This document shows, in pieces, positions 37,161 through 46,230 of a DNA stretch of 64,000 nt. A model generated the notes under the pieces. That model was not told the origin of the DNA. It was given only the letters and a program-made list of their open reading frames with translations, and ran no database searches. The DNA comes from Borrelia duttonii Ly (GTDB lineage: Bacteria; Spirochaetota; Spirochaetia; Borreliales; Borreliaceae). The position numbers were made by a program, and so were the translations under genes. The first letter of the stretch is position 1. Each line of letters begins with the position of its first letter. The stretch spans positions 434,001 through 498,000 of the forward strand of contig NC_011229.1 of the NCBI RefSeq assembly GCF_000019685.1, read 5' to 3'.

Positions 37161-38228
37161 ATGGTAAAAAAGATTGAATTTTTTAATTTTAAAAATATAG
37201 AAAATCAGGTTATTAATTTCGATTTTGATAACATCTACTTTTGTGGAGAAAATGGTTCTGGAAAGACCAATATTCTTGATGCTATTTATTGTCTTGCTTT
37301 TGCGTCTTCATTTTTAGTTAATACCGATAAAGAGCTTATTACATATGGCGAGAGAGAATTTTATTTGAAATGTTTTTATCAGACTAAAGAAAAAAATGGA
37401 GAGATTAATTTATCAGTTAGAAATGATAAAAAAGAAATAAAGGTTAACAATAGCATTGTAAGAGATAGAAGGGATTTAATATTAAATATTCCAGCAATTA
37501 TTTTTTCAAATCATGATATTGATTTTATCATTGGTACTCCAATGAAAAGGAGATGGTTTTTTGATCAGGCAATGAGTTTTATTTCTTTAAGTTATTTGGA
37601 TTCACTTAGGAAGTATCGAAAAATTTTAAAACAAAGAAATTTGATTCTAAAACAGCGTGATAAAGATTTGCTTAAAATTTACAATGAAACTTTTGTTGAT
37701 TGTGCTTTGGAAATAACAGAAATGAGAAAAAATTTTGTTGAACATTTTTGTAGATTTTTTCAATATTATTGTTCATTAATTTTTGATGTTTCGTGTAATT
37801 TAGAGATTAAATACTTTCCTTCTGTTACATGTTGTAGCAAAGATGAATTTTTCGAGATTTTGTGTTTAAGGGAAAAGGATGAACTTTATAGTGAGACTAC
37901 TTTAATAGGTCCTCATAGAGATTTGTATGAAATCTTGAGTGAGCATAGAGTTTTTACTGATCATGCCTCAACAGGACAAATTAGGGTGCTTGCTTTGATT
38001 TATAGGCTTGTTCAAGTAATTATTTTTAATGATAAGTTTAACATGTCACCTATTTTATTATTTGATGATGTGTTTTTGGAGTTAGATAGTATAAAAAGGA
38101 AAAAAGTGTTTGAAATTTTGCCAAAAGATTCTCAGTGTTTTTTTACATTTTTAGATGATTGTTATGATGTTAATAGGGAGAGTAATTTTATAGTATATAG
38201 GATGAATAATGGAAGATTTGAGCTTTAA
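37161..38228 (+). CDS. recF: DNA replication and repair protein RecF
   Basis: 355 residues, the usual length. RecF is an ABC-type ATPase that, with RecO and RecR, loads RecA at single-strand gaps. Walker A is GENGSGKTNILDAI (about residues 30-43), the signature region is STGQIRVLALI (about 271-281) and Walker B is LLFDDVFLELD (about 300-310). It starts 20 bp after dnaN and overlaps the next gene by 20 nt, the classical dnaA-dnaN-recF order. As I recall, Lyme Borrelia has no recF here. Confidence 0.92.
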   Translation: MVKKIEFFNFKNIENQVINFDFDNIYFCGENGSGKTNILDAIYCLAFASSFLVNTDKELITYGEREFYLKCFYQTKEKNGEINLSVRNDKKEIKVNNSIVRDRRDLILNIPAIIFSNHDIDFIIGTPMKRRWFFDQAMSFISLSYLDSLRKYRKILKQRNLILKQRDKDLLKIYNETFVDCALEITEMRKNFVEHFCRFFQYYCSLIFDVSCNLEIKYFPSVTCCSKDEFFEILCLREKDELYSETTLIGPHRDLYEILSEHRVFTDHASTGQIRVLALIYRLVQVIIFNDKFNMSPILLFDDVFLELDSIKRKKVFEILPKDSQCFFTFLDDCYDVNRESNFIVYRMNNGRFEL

Positions 38229-38508
38229 AAAAGTAGCTGATGTGTTAAAAAATTATTTAAATACCAATATATGTTCTAATGAAAAGCTAAGTGCAAATTT
38301 ATTACTCTCTCAGAACTGGCAAGTTATATTTAAAGAGCTTGCAGATAAAGTAAAATTATTAAATTTGAAAGATAATAAAATATTATTTGTTGCTGTTAAG
38401 AATTCAAGTATTTTATATAATATTTCTTGTAATAAAGCAAAGATAATACAATCAATAAAGGAGTCTGCAGGTCTTGAGATATTAGATATAAAGGTTTTAA
38501 TAAGGTGA
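38209..38508 (+). CDS. DUF721 / DciA-like protein
   Basis: 99 residues. The conserved Trp in LSQNWQVIFKELADKV and the following strand pair (ILFVAVKNSSILYNIS) fit the DUF721 domain, which defines DciA, the replicative-helicase loader/operator of bacteria lacking DnaC and DnaI. Overlaps recF by 20 nt and sits in the replication cluster, consistent with helicase work. The conserved core is short and AT-drift has blurred the sequence, so function is a good guess, not proof. Confidence 0.7.
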   Translation: MEDLSFKKVADVLKNYLNTNICSNEKLSANLLLSQNWQVIFKELADKVKLLNLKDNKILFVAVKNSSILYNISCNKAKIIQSIKESAGLEILDIKVLIR

Positions 38509-38517
38509 TTGATTTTA

Positions 38518-38544
38518 TTGACAATTATAATTGTATAATATAAC
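38518..38544 (+). promoter_or_regulatory. Probable rpmH-rnpA promoter
   Basis: Perfect TTGACA (38518-38523) with TATAAC (38539-38544) after 15 bp, or a perfect TATAAT (38534-38539) after only 10 bp. The palindrome ACAATTATAATTGT (38521-38534) overlaps the -35. Start near 38551 would give a 50-nt leader to the TTG at 38603. Confidence 0.5.
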
Positions 38545-38602
38545 ATTGTATTGTTTAAGTTATATCTTATGAGTGTAGAATGTTTTTAGTTGGAGGACTT
38601 GA

Positions 38603-38758
38603 TTGAAACGAACTTATCAGCCGAGTCGGGTTAAGAGAAACAGAAAATTTGGATTTAGAGCTAGAATGAAAACTAAAAGTGGAAGACTTATTCTTGCTAG
38701 AAGAAGAGCTAAGGGAAGATCAAAATTAACTGTTTCTGATGAAAAAAAGAAATATTAA
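38603..38758 (+). CDS. rpmH: 50S ribosomal protein L34
   Basis: 51 residues starting at TTG, with a GGAGGA ribosome binding site at 38592-38597. The sequence starts [20 protein letters not shown] and continues [19 protein letters not shown], the near-universal L34 sequence, with a slightly extended acidic/basic tail. It overlaps rnpA by 20 nt, a gene pair conserved across bacteria. Confidence 0.98.
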
Positions 38759-39083
38759 TATAAAATCCAGATTAGAAATACAAGAACTTTTTAAAAAAGG
38801 TCAATTTGTTAAGATAGAAGGGATTAATATATTTTATAGATTTACAAGTTTAGCAATCTCTAGAATACTTATTACTTTTCCTAGGGTCTTTAAAGGTGCT
38901 GTTAAGAGAAATCGTGTTCGAAGGGTTTTTAAAGAATGCTTTAGAGAATATTTTACTTTGTTAAAGGATGGGTGTGCTGATTTTATTTTCGTAGTTTATC
39001 CTCAAAAAGCAAATATCAATTACCATGAAGTTAAGACAATACTAAAAAATATGATTGTTTATGTTATAAAGAGGAAAGTGTGA
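38739..39083 (+). CDS. rnpA: Ribonuclease P protein component
   Basis: 114 residues. It binds RNase P RNA and helps position pre-tRNA leaders for 5' cleavage. The RNR-box-type motif [17 protein letters not shown] (about residues 54-70) is intact, as is the N-terminal [12 protein letters not shown]. Start lies inside rpmH; its stop overlaps the yidC start. Part of the rpmH-rnpA-yidC-jag cluster. Confidence 0.95.
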
Positions 39084-40717
39084 GCCCAAATAAAAGAATT
39101 TTACGAGCTGTTTATTTATCTTTATTTTTTATAGGTATTTTTATGCTTCTTGATGATTTTCTTTTTTCTCGAAAAGCTTCTTCTTTTATGAATGAGGAGA
39201 TTAAATTTGATTTAAATAAGGATTTTGATATTGATAATTCTTTAATCGATGAAGATTTTACTTTTAATTTAAGTGATAATTCTGAAGATATTAATGTTGA
39301 TACAGATATATATCATGCTACTTTTGCAACATTTGGTGGAAATTTGATTTCTCTAAAACTTAAGAATCATTTGAATTTAGATAAGAAGCCAACAGAAATA
39401 GTTAAGATGCATCCACAAAATCAAAGTCTTTTTTATATTACCTTAGATAAATTAAGCAAAAGTCTGTTTTTATATGAGCAAATAGATAGTCATGTACATG
39501 ATTTTAAGACCAATGTTGAAGTTAATGGTAAATATTATGAATATATAAAAAGATATACATTTTCTAAAAGCAATGAATATTTAATTAAGCTTGAAATTTT
39601 TTTAAATAACATTGATGTTAATGATGATATTGGTATTGATTTTTATAAATTTGTATTAAATTCTGGTATTGAAGAATTAAGTGCTAAGGGTAAGTTGCAA
39701 TATAATAATTATTTATCCCATGCTATTTATTATGACACTAAGCTGAGATATGGTAAGGATGGTTTAAATATTGCAAATCCTAAATGGGTTGGTGCTGGAA
39801 CTAAATATTTTGAAGTTTTGGTTTCAAAAGAGAATATGAAGGTTGAATTTAAGCATGAAAATAAGGTTTTAAATGCTTTTATTTTAAACAAATTGGATAA
39901 CAAAAATGTTAGTGATGTTTTTTATATCTATGCTGGGCCTAGAGACAATAAATATTTAGATATTTTTAATCAGAGAGAACTAAATAGTTTTGGTTTATCT
40001 AATGTTGAATTTGGAATGTCTGTAGAGAAAAGTTTATTGTATTTTCTTCAAGTTCCTATGCAATTGATAATGCAAATTTTTTATAATGTTATTCCCAATT
40101 GGGGTCTTTCAATAATGTTTTTGACAATTGTTGTAAGGATACTGATATTTCCTTTGACTTTTAAAAGTTTTAGGGCTACAGCAGAGCTTTCTAAATTACA
40201 GCCAAAAATGAAAGAAATACAAGTGAAGTTTAAAAGTGATCCTAAGAGATTAAATGAAGAGATGAGTAAACTTTATAGAGAGGAAGGTGTTAATCCTATT
40301 GGAGGATGTTTTCCTATTCTTTTACAACTACCTGTATTTTTTGCTCTTTATGGTCTTGTGAATAATTTCTTTGTGTTAAGAGGAGCTAGTTTTATTCCTG
40401 GTTGGATTGATGATTTGTCAATTGGTGATAGCATATATTATTTTGGATATAAAGTTTTTGCATGGACTGATATTAGGATTTTGCCTTTTATTATGATGAT
40501 TACTCAATTATTATCTACGATAGTGAGTTCTAATGTTAGTTTTAAAAGTCTTGGAGCACAACAAAAGTTTTTATATTTTGGTATGCCTATTATGTTTTTT
40601 TTCATATTATATGATATGCCATCAGGACTTTTAATATATTGGATTACAACCAATATTTTTACCATTTTACAACAATACTATATAAAGATGAATTTATCTG
40701 AAAGGAGGAACAAATGA
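39080..40717 (+). CDS. yidC: Membrane protein insertase YidC
   Basis: 545 residues, Gram-negative-type. A first membrane helix (about 7-24), a large periplasmic domain (about 50-315), then the conserved five-helix insertase core (about 325-530) with the LQPKMKEIQ coiled-coil loop, [18 protein letters not shown] and [16 protein letters not shown]. It inserts and folds inner membrane proteins alone or with Sec. The start is GTG at 39080, overlapping the rnpA stop, with GAGGA at 39071-39075. The SRP RNA that delivers substrates to this pathway is also in the window. Confidence 0.96.
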   Translation: MSPNKRILRAVYLSLFFIGIFMLLDDFLFSRKASSFMNEEIKFDLNKDFDIDNSLIDEDFTFNLSDNSEDINVDTDIYHATFATFGGNLISLKLKNHLNLDKKPTEIVKMHPQNQSLFYITLDKLSKSLFLYEQIDSHVHDFKTNVEVNGKYYEYIKRYTFSKSNEYLIKLEIFLNNIDVNDDIGIDFYKFVLNSGIEELSAKGKLQYNNYLSHAIYYDTKLRYGKDGLNIANPKWVGAGTKYFEVLVSKENMKVEFKHENKVLNAFILNKLDNKNVSDVFYIYAGPRDNKYLDIFNQRELNSFGLSNVEFGMSVEKSLLYFLQVPMQLIMQIFYNVIPNWGLSIMFLTIVVRILIFPLTFKSFRATAELSKLQPKMKEIQVKFKSDPKRLNEEMSKLYREEGVNPIGGCFPILLQLPVFFALYGLVNNFFVLRGASFIPGWIDDLSIGDSIYYFGYKVFAWTDIRILPFIMMITQLLSTIVSSNVSFKSLGAQQKFLYFGMPIMFFFILYDMPSGLLIYWITTNIFTILQQYYIKMNLSERRNK

Positions 40718-41436
40718 GTTATGAATTTTATGGAAAGACAGAACAAGAAGCAATTAAAAAAGCTATGAGAGATCTTGATTTAAGAGAAGGTGAATTTGAT
40801 GTGGAGATTTTAGATAAAGAGAAGGTTGGATTTTTATTTAAAAAAGAGATGATTAGGATAAAAGTGTCTCCCCATGCTAAAGAGGAAGAAGTAAAGTCTG
40901 ACATTCAGTTTGATGAGGATATTTATAATCAAGTATTGGATTTTGTTAAGGAAATCATCAATAAAATGGGTTATTCTGTTAATTTAAAGGTTGAATCTAG
41001 AGAGGGTAATTATGTTAAGATTGTTATTGAAACAGACAGTCCAAATATTTTGATTGGAAGAGAAGGTCGAAATTTAGATGCTTTGCAACTTTTAGCAAAT
41101 ATTTATATATCTAGACTTATTGGAGATACTGGTAATTTTAATAGAGTAATATTAGATATTGAAGATTATAGGGAGAGATTTAAATCAAGGTTTATTAATT
41201 TAGCAATAAATTCTCTACATAAGGTAAAAAGGAGTAGACGTTCTATTTTGTTACCAACAATGAATCCTTTTGAGAGAAGGATTATTCATACTACCTTAAA
41301 TCGTTATAGTGATATTAAAACGGAAAGTGAGGGAGATGGAAACTTGAAAAGGGTTAGAATTTCTTATGTTAGAAATAGTAAATATAATAATAATTTTCGA
41401 ACTTATCATAAAAAGGATGCTAATTCTAAAAAATAG
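40714..41436 (+). CDS. jag: RNA-binding protein Jag/KhpB
   Basis: 240 residues: Jag N-terminal domain (1-50, [12 protein letters not shown]), a KH domain (about 75-150, with [17 protein letters not shown] holding the GxxG loop) and an R3H domain (about 155-220, [12 protein letters not shown]). It binds RNA and in Gram-positives affects cell elongation and division. It overlaps the end of yidC by 4 nt, with AAGGAGG as ribosome binding site, the conserved yidC-jag arrangement. Confidence 0.93.
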   Translation: MSYEFYGKTEQEAIKKAMRDLDLREGEFDVEILDKEKVGFLFKKEMIRIKVSPHAKEEEVKSDIQFDEDIYNQVLDFVKEIINKMGYSVNLKVESREGNYVKIVIETDSPNILIGREGRNLDALQLLANIYISRLIGDTGNFNRVILDIEDYRERFKSRFINLAINSLHKVKRSRRSILLPTMNPFERRIIHTTLNRYSDIKTESEGDGNLKRVRISYVRNSKYNNNFRTYHKKDANSKK

Positions 41437-41492
41437 GAAATTTTATTCTCTTGGTTGTGTAAAGTCGGGAGTTTATAATTTTTGAGGTATGT

Positions 41493-42551
41493 ATGAGAGT
41501 ATTATTAACAGGAATTGCAGGGTTTATTGGTTTTCATGTTGCTAAGAAACTTGCTGATGATGGACATGAAGTTTTAGGCATAGACATTTTAAATAATTAT
41601 TATGATCCTAGTTTGAAATATGAGAGATTGGAAATTTTAGGATTTAATAGTGAAAATATAGATAATAAAAAGGTTGTGAATAGTCATAAATATAATAATT
41701 TAAGTTTTGTTAATCTTGATATTTTGAATAAAGAGCAAGTTTTGTCTCTTTTTAATAATTATAAATTTACTCATATTTGTCACTTAGCAGCTCAGGCAGG
41801 TATTAGAGATAGCATTGAAAATCCAGATAGTTATATTGCTATTAATATTGTTGGATTTTTTAATATTTTAGATGCATGTAGGATATATAAAGATTCTATT
41901 GAACATTTTGTTTATGCATCTACTTCTGCAGTTTATGGCTTGAATGAAAAAATGCCATCAAGTGAAGATAGCATTACAGATCATCCTTTAAATTTGTATG
42001 CGGCTAGCAAAAAGTCTAATGAAGTAATAGCTCATGCTTACAGTTCATCTTTTAATATTCCAACAACAGGATTAAGATTTTTTACAGTTTATGGACCTTA
42101 TGGGAGACCTGATATGGCATTGTATTTATTTGCAGATGGTATTATGAGACAATCTACAATTAATGTCTTTAATAATGGAGATATGGCTAGAGATTTTACA
42201 TATGTTGATGATGTTGTAAATGGTGTTTGTAATGTACTCAAAAAACCGGCTAGGAGTGATAGTAATTTTGATACGCAAAATCCCAATTCTTCAAGTTCAT
42301 TTGCTCCATATAGAATATATAATGTGGGTACTGGACAGGCTGTTAAGCTTATGGAATTTATTAATGAGCTTGAAATAAATCTTGAGAATAAAGCTTGTAA
42401 AAATTTTTTGCCTATGCAAAAAGCAGATGTTGTAGAGAGTTGTTGTGATATTTCAAAACTTAAAAATGATTTTGCTTATGAAGCTTTAACTTCTATTAAG
42501 GACGGGATTCGAAAATTTGCAATTTGGTATAAATCGAAGATATCTAAGTAA
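41493..42551 (+). CDS. NAD-dependent sugar-nucleotide epimerase (GalE/UDP-glucuronate epimerase type)
   Basis: 352 residues. Extended short-chain dehydrogenase: Rossmann motif GIAGFIGFHVA (about residues 7-17), catalytic Tyr and Lys in YAASKKSNE, and the GLRFFTVYGPYGRPDMA region typical of UDP-glucuronate 4-epimerases. It probably interconverts UDP-sugars for surface glycoconjugates or the glycolipids made by the glycosyltransferase at 52.4-53.5 kb (inference). It contains an unusual Ser/Asn-rich insert (about 253-272). ATG preceded by TGAGGTATGT. Confidence 0.88.
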   Translation: MRVLLTGIAGFIGFHVAKKLADDGHEVLGIDILNNYYDPSLKYERLEILGFNSENIDNKKVVNSHKYNNLSFVNLDILNKEQVLSLFNNYKFTHICHLAAQAGIRDSIENPDSYIAINIVGFFNILDACRIYKDSIEHFVYASTSAVYGLNEKMPSSEDSITDHPLNLYAASKKSNEVIAHAYSSSFNIPTTGLRFFTVYGPYGRPDMALYLFADGIMRQSTINVFNNGDMARDFTYVDDVVNGVCNVLKKPARSDSNFDTQNPNSSSSFAPYRIYNVGTGQAVKLMEFINELEINLENKACKNFLPMQKADVVESCCDISKLKNDFAYEALTSIKDGIRKFAIWYKSKISK

Positions 42552-42689
42552 TTTATTTTTGCTTTGTTTTTATGACATTGTTTGTCTTTATTTGATTTTT
42601 ATAATTTTGTTTTTTAAATGTAGAGTTAATTTTGAATTTTTACAGATATAATGGAAATATATATTTAGTTTTAGTAAGGAGGTTTATAG

Positions 42690-43769
42690 GTGAGTGTTTT
42701 AAATAAAATTAAACCCGGAGTGGTTTATGGCAAGGATCTACATACTTTATATGAGATATGTAAAAGTGAAGGATTTGCAATTCCTGCAATTAATTGTGTA
42801 GGGACTAATTCAATTAATGCTGTCTTAGAAGCAGCTAAAGAAATTAATTCTCCTATTATGATACAGTTTTCAAATAGTGGTTCTTCTTTTGTTGCTGGTA
42901 AGGGATTAAAAGTTGAAAAGTCTCAAGGGACTTCTATATTTGGAGCTATTTCTGGTGCTATGCATGTTCATTTGTTGGCAGAGCATTATGGGATACCTGT
43001 TGTTTTACATACAGATCATTGTGCAAAAAATTTAATTCCTTGGGTTGAGGGACTTTTGGAATATGGAGAGAAATATTATAAAGAGCATAATAGACCTTTG
43101 TTTTCTTCACATATGTTAGATTTATCTGAAGAGCCAATTAAAGAAAATATTGAAATGTCTAAGAAATTTTTAGAGAGAATGTCTAAGATAGAGATGTTTT
43201 TAGAAATTGAACTTGGAATTACTGGTGGTGAAGAAGATGGTGTTGATAATTCAGAAAGAGCACATCATGAGTTATTTTCAACCCCTGAAGATATTTATTA
43301 TGGTTATTCTGAACTTATTAAGATTAGCCCTAATTTCCAAATTGCAGCGGCTTTTGGAAATGTTCATGGTGTTTATAAGCCTGGTAATGTTCAACTTACT
43401 CCTAAAGTATTACGAGATGGGCAGAATTATGTGATATCAAAGATTAATTCAACTAATCCAAAGCCTGTGTCTTATGTGTTTCATGGAGGTTCTGGATCAA
43501 CATTAGAAGAAATTCATGAAGCACTCTCTTATGGTATTGTTAAGATGAATATTGACACAGATACTCAATGGGCTGCTTGGGAAGGTGTATTAAATTATTA
43601 CAAAAAGAATGAAAATAGACTTCAAGGACAGCTTGGTGATGGGAAGGATGCTGATGTTCCAAATAAAAAATTTTATGATCCAAGAGTATGGCTTAGAGAA
43701 TCTGAGATTAGTATAAAGGAACGTGTAAAAATTGCTTGCAAGAATCTTAATAATATTAATAGAAATTAA
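42690..43769 (+). CDS. fba: Fructose-bisphosphate aldolase, class II
   Basis: 359 residues. Zinc-dependent glycolytic aldolase cleaving fructose-1,6-bisphosphate. Zinc ligands and the catalytic loop are present: HTDHCAKN (first His), GGEEDGVDN, AFGNVHGVY (second His) and VFHGGSGS (third His). Starts with GTG behind a strong AAGGAGG ribosome binding site; a perfect TATAAT lies at 42647-42652. Glycolysis is the sole major energy route of Borrelia, so high expression is expected. Followed by an intrinsic terminator. Confidence 0.97.
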   Translation: MSVLNKIKPGVVYGKDLHTLYEICKSEGFAIPAINCVGTNSINAVLEAAKEINSPIMIQFSNSGSSFVAGKGLKVEKSQGTSIFGAISGAMHVHLLAEHYGIPVVLHTDHCAKNLIPWVEGLLEYGEKYYKEHNRPLFSSHMLDLSEEPIKENIEMSKKFLERMSKIEMFLEIELGITGGEEDGVDNSERAHHELFSTPEDIYYGYSELIKISPNFQIAAAFGNVHGVYKPGNVQLTPKVLRDGQNYVISKINSTNPKPVSYVFHGGSGSTLEEIHEALSYGIVKMNIDTDTQWAAWEGVLNYYKKNENRLQGQLGDGKDADVPNKKFYDPRVWLRESEISIKERVKIACKNLNNINRN

Positions 43770-43812
43770 TAGAAATTAAGACAAGTAAGAATTATTGAAA
43801 AATTTAAGTTTT

Positions 43813-43835
43813 GTCGCCTTTGTAGGCGACTTTTT
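43813..43835 (+). terminator. Intrinsic terminator of fba
   Basis: GTCGCC (43813-43818) and GGCGAC (43825-43830) form a 6-bp all-strong stem with a 6-nt loop, followed by TTTTT. It closes the fba unit and separates it from hsp20. Confidence 0.85.
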
Positions 43836-43969
43836 ATTTTTGTGTATTTATTATACATAAATTAACTTCTTATTATATATAGTGTTCCATCTCGTATCAT
43901 CATATATAATCATATTTGTGTTTTTTGTTTTTTTGTTTTGGTATTTATTTAATATCTAAGTTAGATCTT

Positions 43970-43986
43970 TGGTACGTTTTTTGCAT
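43970..43986 (+). promoter_or_regulatory. Sigma-54 (-24/-12) promoter of hsp20
   Basis: TGGTACGTTTTTTGCAT carries the invariant GG (43971-43972) and GC (43983-43984) separated by exactly 10 bp, with flanking bases agreeing with the consensus TGGCACG-N4-TTGCA at all but one defined position. Transcription would start near 43996, 26 nt before the ATG. No credible sigma-70 promoter with correct spacing lies between here and the ATG. RpoN itself is encoded at 48.9-50.2 kb. Confidence 0.75.
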
Positions 43987-44021
43987 AGGTTTTTTATAAA
44001 TTGATAAAAAAGGAGATTTAT

Positions 44022-44432
44022 ATGTGGTTAACAAATTATAAGAAAAATTTTTTGGATTTTTTGAATGATGACTTTGATTTTGTTAATTCTAGAGGTATTC
44101 AAGATGTTCCAGTTAATATTAAGGATGAGGGTGATTCATTTGTTCTTGAGGCTTATCTTCCAGGAATAAAGAAGGAAGATATATCAATTTCAATTAAAAA
44201 TGATTATTTGACAATCAGTTATGAAAATAAAGATGAGAGAGAAGAGAGGGATGATAATTATTTAAGGGTAGAGAGAAGAGATATTTCTTTTTCAAGGAGT
44301 TTTAGATTATCGGGAAATATTGAACAAAATAAGATCAAATCGAAATTAAAAAATGGTGTTTTGCTTATTAAACTTCCAAAAAACTCAGAAGTTATTGAAA
44401 AATCTAAGGAGAAAAAAATTGTAATTGAATAA
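44022..44432 (+). CDS. Small heat-shock protein, Hsp20 family
   Basis: 136 residues from the ATG at 44022, placed by an AAGGAG site at 44010-44014 (the frame opens at a TTG seven codons earlier). The alpha-crystallin domain (about 30-130) contains VNIKDEGDSFVLEAYLPG, the ERRDISFSRSF strand and the NGVLLIKLPK motif (classically NGVLTITLPK). ATP-independent holdase preventing aggregation of unfolded protein. Flanked by terminators on both sides, so monocistronic. As I recall, Lyme Borrelia has no gene between fba and aspS. Confidence 0.92.
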   Translation: MWLTNYKKNFLDFLNDDFDFVNSRGIQDVPVNIKDEGDSFVLEAYLPGIKKEDISISIKNDYLTISYENKDEREERDDNYLRVERRDISFSRSFRLSGNIEQNKIKSKLKNGVLLIKLPKNSEVIEKSKEKKIVIE

Positions 44433-44447
44433 ATTTTCTGCTCCCTT

Positions 44448-44478
44448 AATTAAGGATGCTTTTGCATCCTTAATTTTT
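44448..44478 (+). terminator. Intrinsic terminator of hsp20 overlapping the aspS stop
   Basis: A 12-bp perfect stem (44448-44459 / 44464-44475) with a TTTT loop; the T-run at 44474-44478 overlaps the stem base. The aspS stop codon (44470-44472) lies inside the right arm. It may serve both converging genes, but only the plus direction has a T-run. Confidence 0.8.
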
Positions 44479-46227
44479 ATTATTTTCAATTGTTAAATTT
44501 AGTTCTTTGAGCTGTTCATTTGAAATTTTAGAAGGAGATTTATCAAGTGGGCTTGCAGCAAATGAATTTTTTGGAAAAAGTATTACATCTTTTATTGAAT
44601 TTGAATTTGTCATTAACATTAAAAGCCTGTCAATTCCAATTGCTATTCCTCCATGAATGGGAGCCCCATATTCTAATGCTTTTAGAAAAAAACCAAATCT
44701 TTCTTCAGCTATTTTATCGTTAAATCCTACTATATTAAAAATTCTTTGTTGCAGTTCTTTGGTATGTACTCTGATTGAGCCTGAACCAAGTTCTGTTCCA
44801 TTTAATACAAGATCATAAACTTCTCCTAAGACTTCACTTGGATTACTCTCTAGAGTATTTATATATTTTGCTTGCGGCATTGAAAACATATGATGAGCTG
44901 CTTTATAACTTTGTGTATCCTCATCATATTCAAATAAAGGAAAATCATAAATCCATAGGAACTCAAATATATTTTTGTTGATAAGATTAAGTTCGGTTGC
45001 AATTTTAATTCTAATTTGCCCTATGGCTTTACAAGCGGTTTCCCACAGGTCTGCTATAAAAAATATTAAGTCATTATTTTTAAGTGAATAAGTTTCAATT
45101 AGAGTTTTTTTAATTGGATTTATAAATTTTGCAATGCCACCTGTAAATTCATTATTTTCTATTTTTGTAAAGTAAAGAGTACGTGCTTTATAAAGTTTGG
45201 CATGTTCTTCTAATGAATTGATCTTACTTCTTGAGAAATTATGTGCTTGATTTTTTATAATAAGTGCTTTTATTGTTCCTTTGTTTTGTAATGTGTCTTT
45301 AAAGACGTCAAATGGAGATTGCTTTAAAGCTTTACTCATGTCTTGTATTAATAATTCATATCTAGTATCTGGTTTGTCACTTCCATATATATTCATTGCA
45401 TCTTTGTAGGTAATTTTTTTGAATTTTTTTGGTAATGTGATATTTAATGAGTTTTTAAAAATAGTAAAAATAAGATTTTCTATTAGTTTAAATATATTTT
45501 CTTTTTTTATAAAACTCATTTCAAGGTCAAGTTGTGTGAATTCTGGTTGTCTATCGCCTCTTGAATCTTCATCTCTGTAGCATCTAGCTATTTGAAAATA
45601 TTTATCAAGTCCGGCTATCATTGCAAGTTGTTTATAAATTTGTGGTGATTGTGGTAGTGCATAAAAATGACCCTTATGTATTCTTGATGGAACAAGAAAA
45701 TCTCTGGCACCTTCTGGAGTTGACTTAACAAATGTCGGTGTTTCTAATTCTAAGAAATCTTGTTTTGTTAGATGATTTCTAATGATATGTATTACTTTAC
45801 TTCTTAATATTATTTTTTGTTTTTGTTCTTCTCGTCTTAAATCTAAATACCTATATTCAAGTTTGGAGTTATCACTGGCATTATTATTGTTTTCAATCAT
45901 AAAGGGTAATTCATTGCATTTTGAAATTATATCTATATTTTCTGCAATTATTTCAAGTTCTCCGGTTTTCATTTCTCTGTTTACAAGTTCTAAGGGTCTT
46001 AAATTTAATTTTCCTTGAATTTTAATGCAGTATTCCATTTTTATTTGAGATGTTATTTTTAAAAGTTTCTCATCACTTACAAGTATTTGTGCTTCATCAT
46101 ATCTGTCTCTAATATTGATGAATGTGACTTTTCCATGATTTCTTATTTTTTTTACCCATCCATTTATTTCTATCTTTTTATTTATAAGTTTATTATTTAT
46201 TTGATTGCATTTAATGATTTTAAACAT
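44470..46227 (-). CDS. aspS: Aspartyl-tRNA synthetase
   Basis: 585 residues, bacterial type. The N-terminal OB-fold binds the anticodon ([21 protein letters not shown]); the class II core shows motif 2 ([24 protein letters not shown]) and motif 3 ([12 protein letters not shown]), with the GAD insertion between them. It charges tRNA-Asp. The bacterial GAD domain here is somewhat divergent. First gene downstream of the antiporter, 3 bp away, so probably in the same transcript. Confidence 0.96.
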   Translation of the reverse strand: MFKIIKCNQINNKLINKKIEINGWVKKIRNHGKVTFINIRDRYDEAQILVSDEKLLKITSQIKMEYCIKIQGKLNLRPLELVNREMKTGELEIIAENIDIISKCNELPFMIENNNNASDNSKLEYRYLDLRREEQKQKIILRSKVIHIIRNHLTKQDFLELETPTFVKSTPEGARDFLVPSRIHKGHFYALPQSPQIYKQLAMIAGLDKYFQIARCYRDEDSRGDRQPEFTQLDLEMSFIKKENIFKLIENLIFTIFKNSLNITLPKKFKKITYKDAMNIYGSDKPDTRYELLIQDMSKALKQSPFDVFKDTLQNKGTIKALIIKNQAHNFSRSKINSLEEHAKLYKARTLYFTKIENNEFTGGIAKFINPIKKTLIETYSLKNNDLIFFIADLWETACKAIGQIRIKIATELNLINKNIFEFLWIYDFPLFEYDEDTQSYKAAHHMFSMPQAKYINTLESNPSEVLGEVYDLVLNGTELGSGSIRVHTKELQQRIFNIVGFNDKIAEERFGFFLKALEYGAPIHGGIAIGIDRLLMLMTNSNSIKDVILFPKNSFAASPLDKSPSKISNEQLKELNLTIENNKN

Positions 46228-46230
46228 AAC

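Noticed and set aside
43857-43866. One-mismatch match to a reported BosR site (TAAATTAAAT) upstream of hsp20
   Set aside because: In DNA this AT-rich a one-mismatch 10-mer is expected by chance; no second copy at fixed spacing is seen.
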